Positions 1 through 9,795 are shown, counted from the stretch's first letter. The stretch: DNA of 64,000 nucleotides from Micromonospora sp. U21 (GCF_018070045.1 NZ_JAGPYK010000004.1:1-64000); one strand, 5' to 3'. Numbers and translations are program-made. The notes: a model not told the origin generated them from the sequence alone.

Positions 1-92
1 CTTCATGATCGACGGAGCTGGTGGGGTGGGGTGGGTCGGTCGGGGCCTGGTGGGGTGGGTGGGGTGTCGTATGGGCGTGATGGGATGAGCTG

Positions 93-3000
93 ATGCAGGC
101 GTACCGGTTGGTGCGGCGGTCCGGAGGGCCGGCGCGGGGGGACGGGGGCGTGCCTGCCGGCGGCACCGTGCCCGCCGGTAGCGGCGCGGCCGAGGGCGAC
201 ACCGTGCCCGCCGGTGGGGGTGCGCTGTCCGGGGCGGTCAGTCGGGACGGGCACGAGCGAGCCGCCGGGCCCGGTGCCGCCGGGGCCGGCCGGCGGGTCG
301 ATCCGGTGCAGGCGGAGGTGGTCGCGCACACCGACGGGCCGATGCTGGTGCTCGGCGGGCCGGGCACCGGCAAGACCAGCACCCTGGTCGAGGCGGTCGC
401 CGCCCGGGTGACCGAGGGGGTCGATCCCGAAGGGATCCTGGTGCTGACCTTCGGCCGTCGAGGCGCCACCGCACTACGCCAGCGCATCGAGGCCCGGGTG
501 GCGCAGGACGGCCACCGGGTGCTGCGTGAGCCCCTGGTGCGCACCTTCCCGGCGTACGCCTTCGGGCTGCTCCGCCGGGCCGCCGCCGAACGGGGCGAGC
601 CGTCCCCCCGGCTGCTCACCGGCCCCGAGCAGGATCTGATCATCCGCGAGCTGCTGGACGTGGTGGGCGAGGAGCCCGAGGACGACCCGGTCGGCTGGCC
701 GACGGATCTGCGGCCGGCCCTGCGGACCCGAGCCTTCGCCGGCCAGCTGCGCGACCTGCTCATGCGTGCCGCCGAGCGCGGCATCGGCCCGGCCGACCTG
801 GCCCGGCTCGGCGAGAAGCTCGGCCGTGCCGACTGGCCGGCCGCCGCGCGCTTCCTGCGGGAGTACGTCGCGGTGCTCGCGCTGCGCGACGTCAGCAACC
901 GGGGCTCGATCGCGTACGACCCGGCCGAGCTGGTCCGGGCGGCCACCGGGTTGCTGCGCGACGACGAGGAGCTGCTGGCCGCCGAGCGCCGCCGGCTCGC
1001 TCACGTGTACGTCGACGAGCTGGCCGACACCGACCCCGCCCAGCTCGACCTGCTCTCGGTGATCGCCGGCGGCGGCAAGCCGCTGGTCGCCTTCGCCGAC
1101 CCGGATTCGTCCACGTACGCCTTCCGCGGCGCCGACCCGGCCGGGGTGACCACCTTCCCGCACCGGTTCCGGACCGCCTCGGGCGCGCCGGCCGCGCAGG
1201 TGCTGCTGACCACGTCCTACCGGGCCGGGCCGGGCCTGCTCGCGGCGATCGCCCGGCTGGGCCGCCGGCTGCGGGGTCCGGCGGCGCACCGCCGGCTGCA
1301 TCCGCTGCCGGACGCCCCGGCCGGCGTGGTCGAGGTGCACACGTTCCGCTCGGCGACCAGCGAGGCCGCCTGGCTGGCGCACGCGCTGCGCTCCGCCCAC
1401 CTGCTCGACGGCGTGCCCTGGTCACGGATGGCGGTGCTGGTGCGGTCGACCGCGTTGCAGCTGCCCACCCTGCAACGGGCGCTGCACGCCGCCGGCGTAC
1501 CCACCGTGGTGCACGGCGAGGACCTGCCGCTGCACCTGCAACCGGCGGTGGCCCCGCTGCTGCTTCTGCTGCGTTGCGCGCTGGAGCCGGACCGCCTGGA
1601 CGAGGAGGCGGCGGTCGCGCTGCTGCACTCGCCGTTGGGCGGGGCGGACCCTCTGGCCGAGCGGCGGCTGCGGCAGGGCCTGCGCGCTCTGGCCCTGGCC
1701 GGCGGAGACCGGCGCCCGTCCGGGGAGCTGATCGTCGAGGCGTTGCGTGACCCGGCCGAGTTGGCCGGCATCGAGCGGCGGTGGGCGGAGCCGGCGCAGG
1801 CGGTGGCCGGGCTGCTGGCCACCGTACGGGCCGCCGCCGCCCGGCCCGGCGCGACCGCCGAGGACGTGCTCTGGGCCGTCTGGCACGCGAGCGGGCTGGC
1901 CGAACGCTGGGCGGGCGCGATCGGCCAGGGCCAACCGGCGGCCGGCGAGGGGGACCTGGCGCGGCGGCGGCGGGCCGAGGCGGCCGACCGGGATCTGGAC
2001 GCCGTGCTGGTGCTCTTCGACGCGGCGGCCCGGTTCACCGACCGGCTTCCCGGCGCCCGCGCCGAGGTCTTCCTCGACCATGTGCTCGGTCAGGACCTGC
2101 CGGCGGACACCATCGCCCCGACCGCCGACCGGGGTGCGGCCGTCCGGCTCCTCACCGCGCACGCCGCCAAGGGCCTGGAGTGGGACCTGGTCGCGGTGGC
2201 CGGGGTGCAGGAGGGCATCTGGCCGGACCTGCGCCTGCGCGGCAGCCTGCTCGGCTCGGAGCGACTGGTCGACGTGCTGGCCGGTCGGTCCGTCGGCGGC
2301 GCCACCCTGGCGAACGTGGTGGGTCAGACCTCGGCGTTGCTGGACGAGGAACGCCGGCTCTTCCACGTCGCCGTCAGCCGGGCCCGATACCGGCTGCTGG
2401 TCACCGCCGTGGCGTCGGCCGCGGTGGGCGGCGACGACCACGAGGAGCAGCCGAGCCGGTTCCTGCACGAGCTGGGTCCCACCGCGCCGCCCACCCCGCC
2501 GGACGGCGCCGGGCCCGTCGACCCGCCCGCACCGCCCGGTCCGCGTACCGGCCCGCCGACCAGCGGTCCCACCGGCGGCGGCACCCCGAACGCCGCACCC
2601 ACCGGCGACGGGGCCGGCACCGCGGGGGAGGACGGCGACGGGGAGCCGGACCGGCCCGGCGCGCTGCCGGTCACCCGGCCACCCCGGGCGCTCACCCTGC
2701 CGGCGCTGGTCGCCGAGCTGCGTACGGCGATCACCGACCCGGCCGCGCCGGCGTTCCGGCAGCGTGCCGCGGCGGCCGAGCTCGCCCGGCTCGCCGCGGC
2801 CGGTGTGCCCGGTGCGCATCCGGACGACTGGTGGGGGCTGCGCGCCCTCTCCGACGACCGGCCGCTGGTCGATGACGGCGAGCCGGTGCGGGTCACCCCG
2901 TCGGCGATGGAGAGCGCGTTGCGGTGCAGCCTGCGCTGGCTGCTGGAACGGCACGGCGGCAGCGGTCCGACCAGCACCGCCCAGGGCGTGGGCAACCTGG

Positions 3001-3686
3001 TGCACGCCGCCGCGATGCTCGCCGAGGACGCCAGCGCCGACCGGGGCGCCCTGCTCGACTACGTGGCCGCCCGGTTCGACGCGATCGAGTTGGCCGCCCG
3101 GTGGATGGCCGGCCCGGAGCGGGAGCGCGCCGAGGCGATGGTCGACAAGTTGCTGCGCTGGCTGGCCACCAACCCGCGCCGGCTGCTCGCCATCGAGCAC
3201 GAGTTCGCGGTCCGCCTGGACGACCCGCACCGGCCGGTCGACCTGACCGGCCGGGTCGATCGGCTGGAAATCGACGAGGACGGGCGGCTCGTGGTGATCG
3301 ACCTGAAGACCGGCAAGTCCACCGCGGTCACCGGCACCGACCTGGCCGAGCATCCGCAGCTCGGCGCCTACCAGGCGGCGGTGGAGGCGGGGGCGTTCGC
3401 CGAGTTCGGCGAGGAGTCCGGGGGTGCCGCGCTGGTGCAGCTCGGCACCTCCGCCAAGGACGCCAGGGAACAGAACCAGCCGGCGGTCGGCGAAGGCCCG
3501 GCGGCTGGCTGGGCGACCGCGCTGGTCCGACGGACCGCCGATGCGATGGCCGCTGCCACGTTCGCCGCGGTGGCCAACTCGAAGTGCCGGGTCTGCCCGG
3601 TGCGCACCAGCTGCCCGGTCTCCGGGCAGGGGCGCCAGGTCGTCGAACCGCCGACCACCCGGAGCACCCGTGAGGGCGAGGAGTGA
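93..3686 (+). CDS. adnA: ATP-dependent helicase-nuclease, AdnA-like subunit (UvrD/Rep motor plus PD-(D/E)XK nuclease)
   Basis: Superfamily 1A DNA motor fused to a RecB-family nuclease, expected to resect double-strand breaks together with the next gene. The Walker A motif GGPGTGKT has its lysine at residue 94. The C-terminal nuclease carries VVIDLKTGK, with Asp1070 and Lys1072 as likely metal/catalytic residues. Cys945 plus Cys1165, Cys1168 and Cys1174 have the one-before, three-after layout of AddB/Cas4-type Fe-S clusters. A Pro/Gly-rich linker near residues 800-870 separates motor and nuclease. The N-terminus YRLVRR resembles actinobacterial homologues, but about 60 low-complexity residues with repeated VPAGG follow before the motor. 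The ATG at 93 is chosen because it keeps YRLVRR. adnB starts 10 nt downstream, in the mycobacterial adnA-adnB order. Assignment to AdnA rests on order and the Fe-S pattern. Confidence 0.88.
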   Translation: MQAYRLVRRSGGPARGDGGVPAGGTVPAGSGAAEGDTVPAGGGALSGAVSRDGHERAAGPGAAGAGRRVDPVQAEVVAHTDGPMLVLGGPGTGKTSTLVEAVAARVTEGVDPEGILVLTFGRRGATALRQRIEARVAQDGHRVLREPLVRTFPAYAFGLLRRAAAERGEPSPRLLTGPEQDLIIRELLDVVGEEPEDDPVGWPTDLRPALRTRAFAGQLRDLLMRAAERGIGPADLARLGEKLGRADWPAAARFLREYVAVLALRDVSNRGSIAYDPAELVRAATGLLRDDEELLAAERRRLAHVYVDELADTDPAQLDLLSVIAGGGKPLVAFADPDSSTYAFRGADPAGVTTFPHRFRTASGAPAAQVLLTTSYRAGPGLLAAIARLGRRLRGPAAHRRLHPLPDAPAGVVEVHTFRSATSEAAWLAHALRSAHLLDGVPWSRMAVLVRSTALQLPTLQRALHAAGVPTVVHGEDLPLHLQPAVAPLLLLLRCALEPDRLDEEAAVALLHSPLGGADPLAERRLRQGLRALALAGGDRRPSGELIVEALRDPAELAGIERRWAEPAQAVAGLLATVRAAAARPGATAEDVLWAVWHASGLAERWAGAIGQGQPAAGEGDLARRRRAEAADRDLDAVLVLFDAAARFTDRLPGARAEVFLDHVLGQDLPADTIAPTADRGAAVRLLTAHAAKGLEWDLVAVAGVQEGIWPDLRLRGSLLGSERLVDVLAGRSVGGATLANVVGQTSALLDEERRLFHVAVSRARYRLLVTAVASAAVGGDDHEEQPSRFLHELGPTAPPTPPDGAGPVDPPAPPGPRTGPPTSGPTGGGTPNAAPTGDGAGTAGEDGDGEPDRPGALPVTRPPRALTLPALVAELRTAITDPAAPAFRQRAAAAELARLAAAGVPGAHPDDWWGLRALSDDRPLVDDGEPVRVTPSAMESALRCSLRWLLERHGGSGPTSTAQGVGNLVHAAAMLAEDASADRGALLDYVAARFDAIELAARWMAGPERERAEAMVDKLLRWLATNPRRLLAIEHEFAVRLDDPHRPVDLTGRVDRLEIDEDGRLVVIDLKTGKSTAVTGTDLAEHPQLGAYQAAVEAGAFAEFGEESGGAALVQLGTSAKDAREQNQPAVGEGPAAGWATALVRRTADAMAAATFAAVANSKCRVCPVRTSCPVSGQGRQVVEPPTTRSTREGEE

Positions 3687-3696
3687 GCGTAGCCCC

Positions 3697-6600
3697 GTGA
3701 CCCAGCCCGCCCTGTTCGGCGCCGGTCCGGCGCCGGCGCCCCGACTCGCCGACGCCGGCCCCCGGTACACCCCGGTGGAGCTGGCCAAGCTGCTGCGGCT
3801 GCCGGCGCCCACCCGGGAGCAGGCCGCGATCATCGCCGCCCCGGTGGAGCCGCTGCTGGTGGTCGCCGGTGCCGGGTCCGGCAAGACCGAGACGATGGCC
3901 TCGCGGGTGGTCTGGCTGGTGGCCAATTCGTACGTGCGGCCGGAGCAGATCCTCGGGCTGACCTTCACCCGTAAGGCGGCCGGCGAGTTGGCCCACCGGG
4001 TACGAACCCGGCTCGACCAGCTGATTCGCCGGCTCGGTCGGCAGGGCCGGGACCCGCTGGACGACCCGCTCGCCGGCGAGCCCACCGTCTCCACGTACCA
4101 CTCGTACGCCGGGCGGATCGTCACCGAGCACGGCCTGCGGGCCGGCTACGAGCCGTCCACCCGGCTGCTCACCGAGGCGTCCCGTTGGCAGCTGGTCGAC
4201 CTGCTGGTGCGCAACTACGACGGCGACATGTCCGAGGTGGACCGGATGCCGAGCACCATCACCGACGCGGTGCTGGCCCTCGCCGGGGAGCTGGACGAGC
4301 ACCTGGTCGCCCCGGACGAGCTGGCCGCCTGGACCGGGCGGTTCTTCGCCGAGGTGCAGTCCCGGCCGGGCCGGGTCTACGCCGACGTGCGCAAGGCGCT
4401 CGCCCTCCAGCAGACCCGGCTGCGTCTGTTGCCGCTGGTGCGGGCGTACGCCCGGCGCAAGGCGGACTTCGAGGCGATGGACTTCGCCGACCAGCTCGCC
4501 CGGGCGGCCCGGGTGGCCCGGGACCACCCGGGGGTCGGCGAGATCGAGCGGGACCGCTACCGGGTGGTGCTGCTGGACGAGTACCAGGACACCAGCCACG
4601 CCCAGGTGGTGCTGCTCAACGCGCTGTTCGGCGGCGGGCACCCGGTGACCGCGGTGGGTGACCCGTGCCAGTCGATCTACGGCTGGCGGGGGGCCAGCGC
4701 GGGCACCCTGGACCGGTTCCCCACCGAGTTCGCCCGGGCCGGCGGCCGGCCGGCCGAGGCGCTCGGGCTCACCACCAGCTGGCGCAACCGCCCGGAGATC
4801 CTCCGGGTCGCGAACGCGCTGTCCACCCCGCTGCGCGCGGCCGGCGCCCGGGTGCCGGAGCTGCGCTCCGCGCTGACCGTCCGGGACCCGATCCCGCACC
4901 GCAGTCCCGGTGGGGCGGCCGGCGGCACGGTGCACTGCGCGCTGTTGCCGACGTACGCCGACGAGGCGGGCTGGATCGCGGACAGCGTGCTCGCCGCCTG
5001 GCGCGGCGCGGCGCGGATGCTCGGCGCGGTGCCCGAGCACATCCCGGTGGCGCAGCGGCCGACCACGGCCGTGCTTGTCCGGGTCCGCAGCCAGATCCCG
5101 GCGATCGAGTCGGCGCTGCGCGAGCGCGGCCTTCCGGTCGAGGTGGTCGGGCTGGGCGGCCTGCTGGACACCCCCGAGGTACGCGACGTGGTCTGCACGC
5201 TGCGGGTGCTGGCCGACCCGACCGACGGGGCCGCGCTGCTGCGGCTGCTCACCGGCGCCCGCTGGCGGATCGGGCCGCGCGATCTGGTGGCACTGCACCG
5301 GCGGGCCCGGTCCATCGCCAACGCCCGGCGACAGGCAGCTGCCGACGACACCCCGGAGATCAGCCCCGACCTGCTGGACGAGGCGACCCTGGTGGAGGCG
5401 CTGGCCGACCTCGGCCCGGCGCAGGCGTACTCGGCGGAGGGCTTCGCGCGGCTGCGCGCGTACGGCCGGGAGTTGGCGCTGCTGCGTTACCGGCTGGACC
5501 AGGCACTACCGGACCTGATCGCGGACATCGAGCGGACCATCGGCCTGGACGTGGAGGTCGCGGTGCGGGCCGGCCGGGACGGCGCCGGCGACGCCGGCCT
5601 GGCCCGGGGGCACCTGGACGCCCTCGGCGACGTGGCGGCCCGGTTCAGCGGGGAGACGCCGGGCGCGACGCTCGCCGGCTTCCTGTCCTACCTGGCCGCC
5701 GCCGAGGATGAGGAGCGCGGTCTCGCCCCGGGCGAGGTCGAGGTGGTGGAGGGCGCGGTGCAGGTGGTCACGGCGCACGCCGCCAAGGGCCTGGAGTGGG
5801 ACGTGGTGGCGGTGGCCGGGCTGAGCCGAGGGCTGTGGCCCGGGCCGGTGCGCAACTCCGACCACTGGCTGGGCGGGCTGGGTGTGCTGCCGTTCCCGCT
5901 GCGCGGCGACGCGGACGGGTTGCCCGAGCTGGCGCTGGACGAGGCGGCGGACCAGCGGGCCGTGGCCCGGGCGGTGAGCGACTTCACCGACGCGTGGCGG
6001 GCCCACGACGAGCGGGAGGAGCGGCGGCTGACGTACGTGGCCGTCACCCGGCCGCGTCGGCTGCTGCTCTGCTCCGGTTACTGGTGGGGCGAGGGGACCA
6101 AGCGCCCGCGCGGGCCGTCGGTCTTCCTGCGCGAGGTGTACGACGCCTGCCTGGACGGCGGCCCGGGGCACCTGGTCGACGCGTGGGCGCCGGAGCCGAC
6201 TCCGGACGCGACCAACCCGACCGCCGAGGTGGTGCTCCGCGCGGAGTGGCCGGCAGATCCGCTGGGCGGCCGCCGGCCGGCTCTGGCCGAGGCGGCCGCG
6301 CTGGTTCGCCGCCTGATGACCGACGGCCCGGCGGACGTGGTGGTCGCCGGTGGGCCGGGCGAGCCGGAGGTCGATCCGGAGGTGGCGCGCTGGCGGCGCG
6401 AGGCGGACCTGCTGCTGGCCGAGCGGGCCGAAGTGACCCGGCTCTCCGGCGCGGTCGAGGTGGCCCTGCCCGGGCAGTTGAGCGTCACCCAGTTGGTCGC
6501 GTTGCGCCGTGATCCGGCGGCCCTGGCCCGCGCGCTGCGCCGCCCGGTGCCCACCGAGCCCAACCCGTACGCCCGCCGCGGCACCGCCTTCCACGCCTGG

Positions 6601-7074
6601 CTGGAACAGCGCTTCGGCGCCGACCGGTTGCTCGACGTGGACGAGCTGCCCGGCGCGGCCGACGCGGACGCGGCGCCGGACGAGGCGCTCGTCGAGCTGC
6701 AGGAGCGCTTCCTGGCCAGCGAGTGGGCCGACCGGGTGCCGGTGGAGGTGGAGGTGCCGTTCGCCACGGTGATCGCCGGGGTGGTGGTGCGGGGGCGGAT
6801 GGACGCGGTCTTCGCCCGGCCGGGCGGCCGGTTCGACGTGGTGGACTGGAAGACCGGGGCGCAACCGACCGGCCCGGCGGCGGAGGTGGCCGCGGTGCAG
6901 TTGGCCGTCTACCGGCTGGCCTGGGCGGAGCTGGCCGGCGTGCCGGTCGACCGGGTGGGAGCGGCGTTCCACTACGTCCGGCACGGGGTGACGGTTCGCC
7001 CCGCCGACCTGCTGGACGTGACCGGGCTCACGGCCCTGATCGCCAAGCTGCCGGAAGATTCCGTCCAACATTGA
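3697..7074 (+). CDS. adnB: ATP-dependent helicase-nuclease, AdnB-like subunit
   Basis: Second subunit of the AdnAB-type break-resection machine, 1125 residues from the chosen start. It has a canonical Walker A GAGSGKT (Lys63), a Walker [10 protein letters not shown] (Asp294, Glu295), the UvrD motifs [13 protein letters not shown] and [10 protein letters not shown], and a C-terminal nuclease with VVDWKTG (Asp1050, Lys1052). Unlike its partner it has no cysteine cluster around the nuclease, so only AdnA would carry Fe-S. The GTG at 3697 gives MTQPALFG and a 10-nt gap after adnA; an in-frame GTG at 3670 would overlap adnA and is less likely. In the mycobacterial enzyme AdnB is the lead motor (family knowledge). 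The stop codon overlaps a putative promoter for the cold-shock gene. Confidence 0.9.
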   Translation: MTQPALFGAGPAPAPRLADAGPRYTPVELAKLLRLPAPTREQAAIIAAPVEPLLVVAGAGSGKTETMASRVVWLVANSYVRPEQILGLTFTRKAAGELAHRVRTRLDQLIRRLGRQGRDPLDDPLAGEPTVSTYHSYAGRIVTEHGLRAGYEPSTRLLTEASRWQLVDLLVRNYDGDMSEVDRMPSTITDAVLALAGELDEHLVAPDELAAWTGRFFAEVQSRPGRVYADVRKALALQQTRLRLLPLVRAYARRKADFEAMDFADQLARAARVARDHPGVGEIERDRYRVVLLDEYQDTSHAQVVLLNALFGGGHPVTAVGDPCQSIYGWRGASAGTLDRFPTEFARAGGRPAEALGLTTSWRNRPEILRVANALSTPLRAAGARVPELRSALTVRDPIPHRSPGGAAGGTVHCALLPTYADEAGWIADSVLAAWRGAARMLGAVPEHIPVAQRPTTAVLVRVRSQIPAIESALRERGLPVEVVGLGGLLDTPEVRDVVCTLRVLADPTDGAALLRLLTGARWRIGPRDLVALHRRARSIANARRQAAADDTPEISPDLLDEATLVEALADLGPAQAYSAEGFARLRAYGRELALLRYRLDQALPDLIADIERTIGLDVEVAVRAGRDGAGDAGLARGHLDALGDVAARFSGETPGATLAGFLSYLAAAEDEERGLAPGEVEVVEGAVQVVTAHAAKGLEWDVVAVAGLSRGLWPGPVRNSDHWLGGLGVLPFPLRGDADGLPELALDEAADQRAVARAVSDFTDAWRAHDEREERRLTYVAVTRPRRLLLCSGYWWGEGTKRPRGPSVFLREVYDACLDGGPGHLVDAWAPEPTPDATNPTAEVVLRAEWPADPLGGRRPALAEAAALVRRLMTDGPADVVVAGGPGEPEVDPEVARWRREADLLLAERAEVTRLSGAVEVALPGQLSVTQLVALRRDPAALARALRRPVPTEPNPYARRGTAFHAWLEQRFGADRLLDVDELPGAADADAAPDEALVELQERFLASEWADRVPVEVEVPFATVIAGVVVRGRMDAVFARPGGRFDVVDWKTGAQPTGPAAEVAAVQLAVYRLAWAELAGVPVDRVGAAFHYVRHGVTVRPADLLDVTGLTALIAKLPEDSVQH

Positions 7075-7101
7075 CCACGGCGCGAAAATCCGTGGTAGGT
7101 T
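7071..7101 (+). promoter_or_regulatory. Putative promoter of the cold-shock gene
   Basis: TTGACC at 7071-7076 and TAGGTT at 7096-7101, spaced 19 nt, start immediately at the adnB stop codon. A perfect 6-bp inverted repeat (CCACGG 7075-7080, CCGTGG 7090-7095) fills the spacer and could be an operator or a weak hairpin. Initiation near 7108 would give a leader of about 190 nt, as expected for csp mRNAs. The spacer is longer than ideal. Confidence 0.4.
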
Positions 7102-7138
7102 GAACGGGTTGCAGTTTTGGTTACCAGAGACTCTGTGT

Positions 7139-7167
7139 GCGCCTGGCGGGATTGTGGCCCCAGGCGC
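7139..7167 (+). other. Stem-loop in the cold-shock leader
   Basis: GCGCCTGG at 7139-7146 pairs perfectly with CCAGGCGC at 7160-7167 across a 13-nt loop, followed by a T-rich stretch (TCTTTGTTGT). It lies inside the leader of the downstream csp gene. It could be a leader element controlling csp, or a terminator for read-through from adnB. The sequence alone does not decide. Confidence 0.45.
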
Positions 7168-7300
7168 TCTTTGTTGTGTCCGGAGTTCTCCGGGCGGGGC
7201 GACCAGAAGCGACAGGCGATTCGCGCATTCCCGCGCGGAGCGCTCCTCTTCGGGCTCGCAACAAGTGCGAGTCCGACGTTCCGTCAAGGAGACGAAACAC

Positions 7301-7504
7301 ATGGCTATTGGCACCGTGAAGTGGTTCAACGCTGACAAGGGCTTCGGCTTCATCACCCCGGACGGCGGCGGCGCTGACGTCTTCGCCCACTTCTCGGCGA
7401 TCCAGTCCTCCGGCTACCGGAGCCTGGACGAGAACCAGCGGGTCGAGTTCGAGGTGACCCAGGGCCAGAAGGGCCCGCAGGCGGAGAACATCCGCCCGCT
7501 CTGA
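7301..7504 (+). CDS. Cold-shock protein (CspA family)
   Basis: Single cold-shock domain of 67 residues, a nucleic-acid-binding OB fold that melts RNA structure. The sequence shows RNP1 (KGFGFI) and RNP2 (VFAHF) and the usual [10 protein letters not shown] start. The ATG follows an AAGGAG ribosome site at 7286-7291. A leader of about 190 nt precedes it, typical of csp genes under post-transcriptional control. A DEAD-box RNA helicase follows 222 nt downstream, the usual functional companion in cold adaptation. Such proteins occur as several paralogues per genome, so no specific symbol is given. Confidence 0.95.
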   Translation: MAIGTVKWFNADKGFGFITPDGGGADVFAHFSAIQSSGYRSLDENQRVEFEVTQGQKGPQAENIRPL

Positions 7505-7692
7505 TCTTCGGATCGGCCAGCATTACCTGTCGCGCCCTCCGGGCGTGGCGGTGACGGGACCGGCCCGCCCCGTCGTCGACCTGCGTACGCAGGCGGCGGC
7601 CCGGCGGCGGGCCGGCCCGTACCCCCTTCGGTTCGTGCTTGTGAGTCCTGGCGGCCTTTTCCGCTGGCGACAGCGCCGTCTTCGGCGCCCTC

Positions 7693-7719
7693 CCTCGACA
7701 CGTGCCGCGTCGAGGAAGG
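7693..7719 (+). promoter_or_regulatory. Hairpin that masks the helicase ribosome site
   Basis: CCTCGAC (7693-7699) pairs with GTCGAGG (7709-7715), a 7-bp stem with a 9-nt loop. The 3' arm contains the GAGG half of the Shine-Dalgarno GAGGAAGG (7712-7719) that serves the GTG at 7727. A second stem (GCGCCG 7673-7678, CGGCGC 7683-7688) lies just upstream. The geometry would hide the ribosome site when folded. A regulatory role is inferred. Confidence 0.4.
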
Positions 7720-7726
7720 CTTCTGC

Positions 7727-9049
7727 GTGACCTCTGTTATTCCTTCGTTCGCCCATACCGGTCTGGCGCCGGCGCTGCTCACCGCGCTGACCGCGCAGGG
7801 CATCACCGAGCCGTTCCCGATCCAGTCGGCCACGCTGCCCGACTCGCTCGCCGGCCGGGACGTGCTCGGCCGGGGTCGCACCGGCTCCGGCAAGACCCTC
7901 GCCTTCGGGCTTCCGCTGCTCTCCCGCACCGCCGGCCGCAAGGCCCGGCCGGGTCGCCCGCTGGCCCTGGTGCTGGTGCCGACCCGGGAGTTGGCCCAGC
8001 AGGTGACCACCGCGCTGTCCCCGTACGCCCGCGCCGTCGGGCTGCGCTGCGCCACCGTCGTCGGCGGGTTGTCGTTGCAGCGCCAGGCGGACGCCCTGCG
8101 CGCCGGCGCCGAGGTGGTCGTGGCCACCCCCGGTCGGCTGCACGACCTGATCAACCGCGGCGACGCCCGGCTCGACCAGGTCGAGATCACCGTGCTGGAC
8201 GAGGCCGACCAGATGGCCGACATGGGCTTCCTTCCGCAGGTCACCAAGCTGCTGGAGCAGGTCGCGCCGCAGGGGCAGCGAATGCTCTTCTCGGCGACCC
8301 TGGACGGCGGCGTGGACCGGCTGGTCCGCCGCTTCCTGAGCAGCCCGGTGACCCACTCGGTCGACCCGGGCACCGCCACGGTCACCGCCATGACCCACCA
8401 CGTGCTGCACGTCGACGCGGTGGACAAGCCCGACGCGTTGACCCGGATCGCCGCCCGCGACGGCCGCACCATCCTGTTCATGGGTACGAAGCACCGCGCC
8501 GACCGGCTCGCTCGTCAGTTGCTCTCCAAGGGGGTACGCGCGGCCGCGCTGCACGGCGGCAAGTCCCAGCCGCAGCGCACCCGGATCCTGGAGCAGTTCC
8601 GCAACGGCCAGGTGACCGCCCTGGTCGCCACGGACGTGGCGGCCCGCGGCATCCACGTCGACGGCCTGGACATGGTGGTCAACGTGGACCCGCCGACCGA
8701 GGCGAAGGACTACCTGCACCGGGGTGGCCGGACCGCCCGGGCCGGCGAGTCCGGCTCCGTGGTCACCCTGGTCCTGCCGGAGCAGCGCCGGGATGTGTCC
8801 CGGCTGATGGCCACCGCGGGCATCCGGCCCGAGTCGGTCCAGGTCCGTCCGGGTGACGGGTCGCTGGCCCGGGTGACCGGTGCCCGCGAGCCCTCCGGCG
8901 TGCCGGTGACCATCGCGGGCCCGCCGGCGTCCGCTGGTCGGGGACGCACCGCCGGTGGATCCGGCGGCTCGGTCGCCGACGGTGCCGCCCGGCCGGCGCA
9001 CCGCGCGTCGGGCCGGTCCCGCCGCCCGCGCCGCCCCCGCATCGCCTGA
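7727..9049 (+). CDS. DEAD/DEAH-box RNA helicase (RhlE-like)
   Basis: ATP-dependent RNA helicase of 440 residues. Motifs in order: a Q-motif region (PFPIQS), Walker A GRTGSGKT (Lys56), PTREL, a DEAD box at residues 158-161 followed by Gln, the SAT motif, TDVAARGIH, and HRGGRTARAG in the second RecA domain. The last 70 residues are basic and low in complexity, usual for RNA-binding tails. The GTG start is set by a GAGGAAGG site 7 nt upstream. Together with the adjacent csp gene it suggests a role in RNA unwinding during cold or other translation stress. A strong terminator follows. Confidence 0.93.
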   Translation: MTSVIPSFAHTGLAPALLTALTAQGITEPFPIQSATLPDSLAGRDVLGRGRTGSGKTLAFGLPLLSRTAGRKARPGRPLALVLVPTRELAQQVTTALSPYARAVGLRCATVVGGLSLQRQADALRAGAEVVVATPGRLHDLINRGDARLDQVEITVLDEADQMADMGFLPQVTKLLEQVAPQGQRMLFSATLDGGVDRLVRRFLSSPVTHSVDPGTATVTAMTHHVLHVDAVDKPDALTRIAARDGRTILFMGTKHRADRLARQLLSKGVRAAALHGGKSQPQRTRILEQFRNGQVTALVATDVAARGIHVDGLDMVVNVDPPTEAKDYLHRGGRTARAGESGSVVTLVLPEQRRDVSRLMATAGIRPESVQVRPGDGSLARVTGAREPSGVPVTIAGPPASAGRGRTAGGSGGSVADGAARPAHRASGRSRRPRRPRIA

Positions 9050-9061
9050 CCCGTACACAAC

Positions 9062-9097
9062 GACCGACCCGCCCCGCTCCGGCTGGGCGGGTCGGTC
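9062..9097 (+). terminator. Intrinsic terminator after the DEAD-box helicase
   Basis: Perfect 12-bp stem: GACCGACCCGCC at 9062-9073 with GGCGGGTCGGTC at 9086-9097, 12-nt loop, 12 nt after the helicase stop. There is no long T run, as is common for actinobacterial terminators. Confidence 0.75.
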
Positions 9098-9216
9098 TGT
9101 CTGCGGCGCGGCGCGGGCCTGGCTGCGGGGACGGGCCTTGGCCGCACGGGGTCTGACCGCACGGGCCAGGCATACGCCGGGGGCTGGTCGCGTGGGGCAC
9201 CGACTCCTCGTGACGA

Positions 9217-9299
9217 CCTTTGCTCTGCTTCAACCCACGCAACGGACACTGTCCGGATAGCGGACACCGGCTGTTGCGCCGGTTGAAGCAGAGCAAAGG
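9217..9299. repeat. Large intergenic palindrome (19-bp arms)
   Basis: A perfect 19-bp inverted repeat (9217-9235 with 9281-9299; arms begin CCTTTGCTCTGC and end GCAGAGCAAAGG) flanks a 45-nt centre. The centre holds nested repeats: CGCAAC/GTTGCG (9238-9243, 9273-9278) and a small GGACA/TGTCC pair. The whole 83-nt unit can fold into one long cruciform or RNA hairpin. No coding frame is convincing here. It may belong to a dispersed family of palindromic elements, but copies cannot be checked from one window. Confidence 0.7.
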
Positions 9300-9536
9300 C
9301 GGCCGTGTGAGCCCTCGGCCCCCGGCCTGTCGCCACGATGGCCAGGAAACCCGGGGGCGCGTTGGAGCGACGTGCGGAGACGAGGCGCCGGCCGGTCGTT
9401 ACGACGTCCGGCTGCTCGTCTGAGTCGGTAATCAGCCTCGGCTGGGTCGGCTGGCCGACTGTGTTCCGACGAGCCGTGGTCGAAGCTGACCACCGGGGGG
9501 ACGCCGGGCGGGGGACCCGGCACGGAAGGGGTGACC
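9300..9536. other. Non-coding gap before the small membrane protein
   Basis: The 487 bases between the helicase and the small membrane gene hold the terminator and the palindrome listed above. I see nothing convincing in the rest, 9098-9216 and 9300-9536, apart from the GGAAGGG ribosome site at about 9524-9530. Frames open across this stretch on either strand look like high-GC shadows. Confidence 0.5.
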
Positions 9537-9737
9537 ATGGCGGGCGAAGCCGGCTCGGGTGCGCTGCGCGAACTGATCCTGGTGGTCGCGGTCGCGGTCG
9601 CCGGGCTGTTGCTCGCCATGGTTGCGGCCTTCGCGCCCTGGCACGCCACCCCGGTGGGTAATGCTCCCGCCGGCCTGGTGGAGCTGCACAGCCCCGGCGA
9701 CCCGGGCTCCGGCCCGACGGTCGCACACGTGGGCTGA
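9537..9737 (+). CDS. Small single-pass membrane protein, unknown function
   Basis: A 66-residue protein with one hydrophobic segment (about residues 14-34, LILVVAVAVAGLLLAMVAAF) and a short polar tail ending HSPGDPGSGPTVAHVG. I do not recognise a family. The ATG at 9537 is preferred over GTG 9531 because the GGAAGGG site ends 6 nt before it. The gene stands alone, followed by a strong convergent terminator. It could be a small envelope or stress protein; no function is supported. Confidence 0.6.
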   Translation: MAGEAGSGALRELILVVAVAVAGLLLAMVAAFAPWHATPVGNAPAGLVELHSPGDPGSGPTVAHVG

Positions 9738-9795
9738 GCAGCGGCCGGACCGACCGGTGCCGGCGGAGGGGCAGGCCCGGTCAGGATCGGTACGA

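Noticed and set aside
150..225. CRISPR-like or phase-variable repeat in the adnA start
   Set aside because: The repeats are short, irregular, inside a coding frame and without spacers.
1422..4124. Long minus-strand frame antisense to adnA and adnB
   Set aside because: It is a high-GC shadow: no ribosome site, no family motifs, and its third-position bias follows the plus-strand genes.
7139..7167. Certain terminator of adnB
   Set aside because: It lies downstream of the likely csp promoter, so it is inside the csp leader; both roles are possible and I did not call it a terminator.
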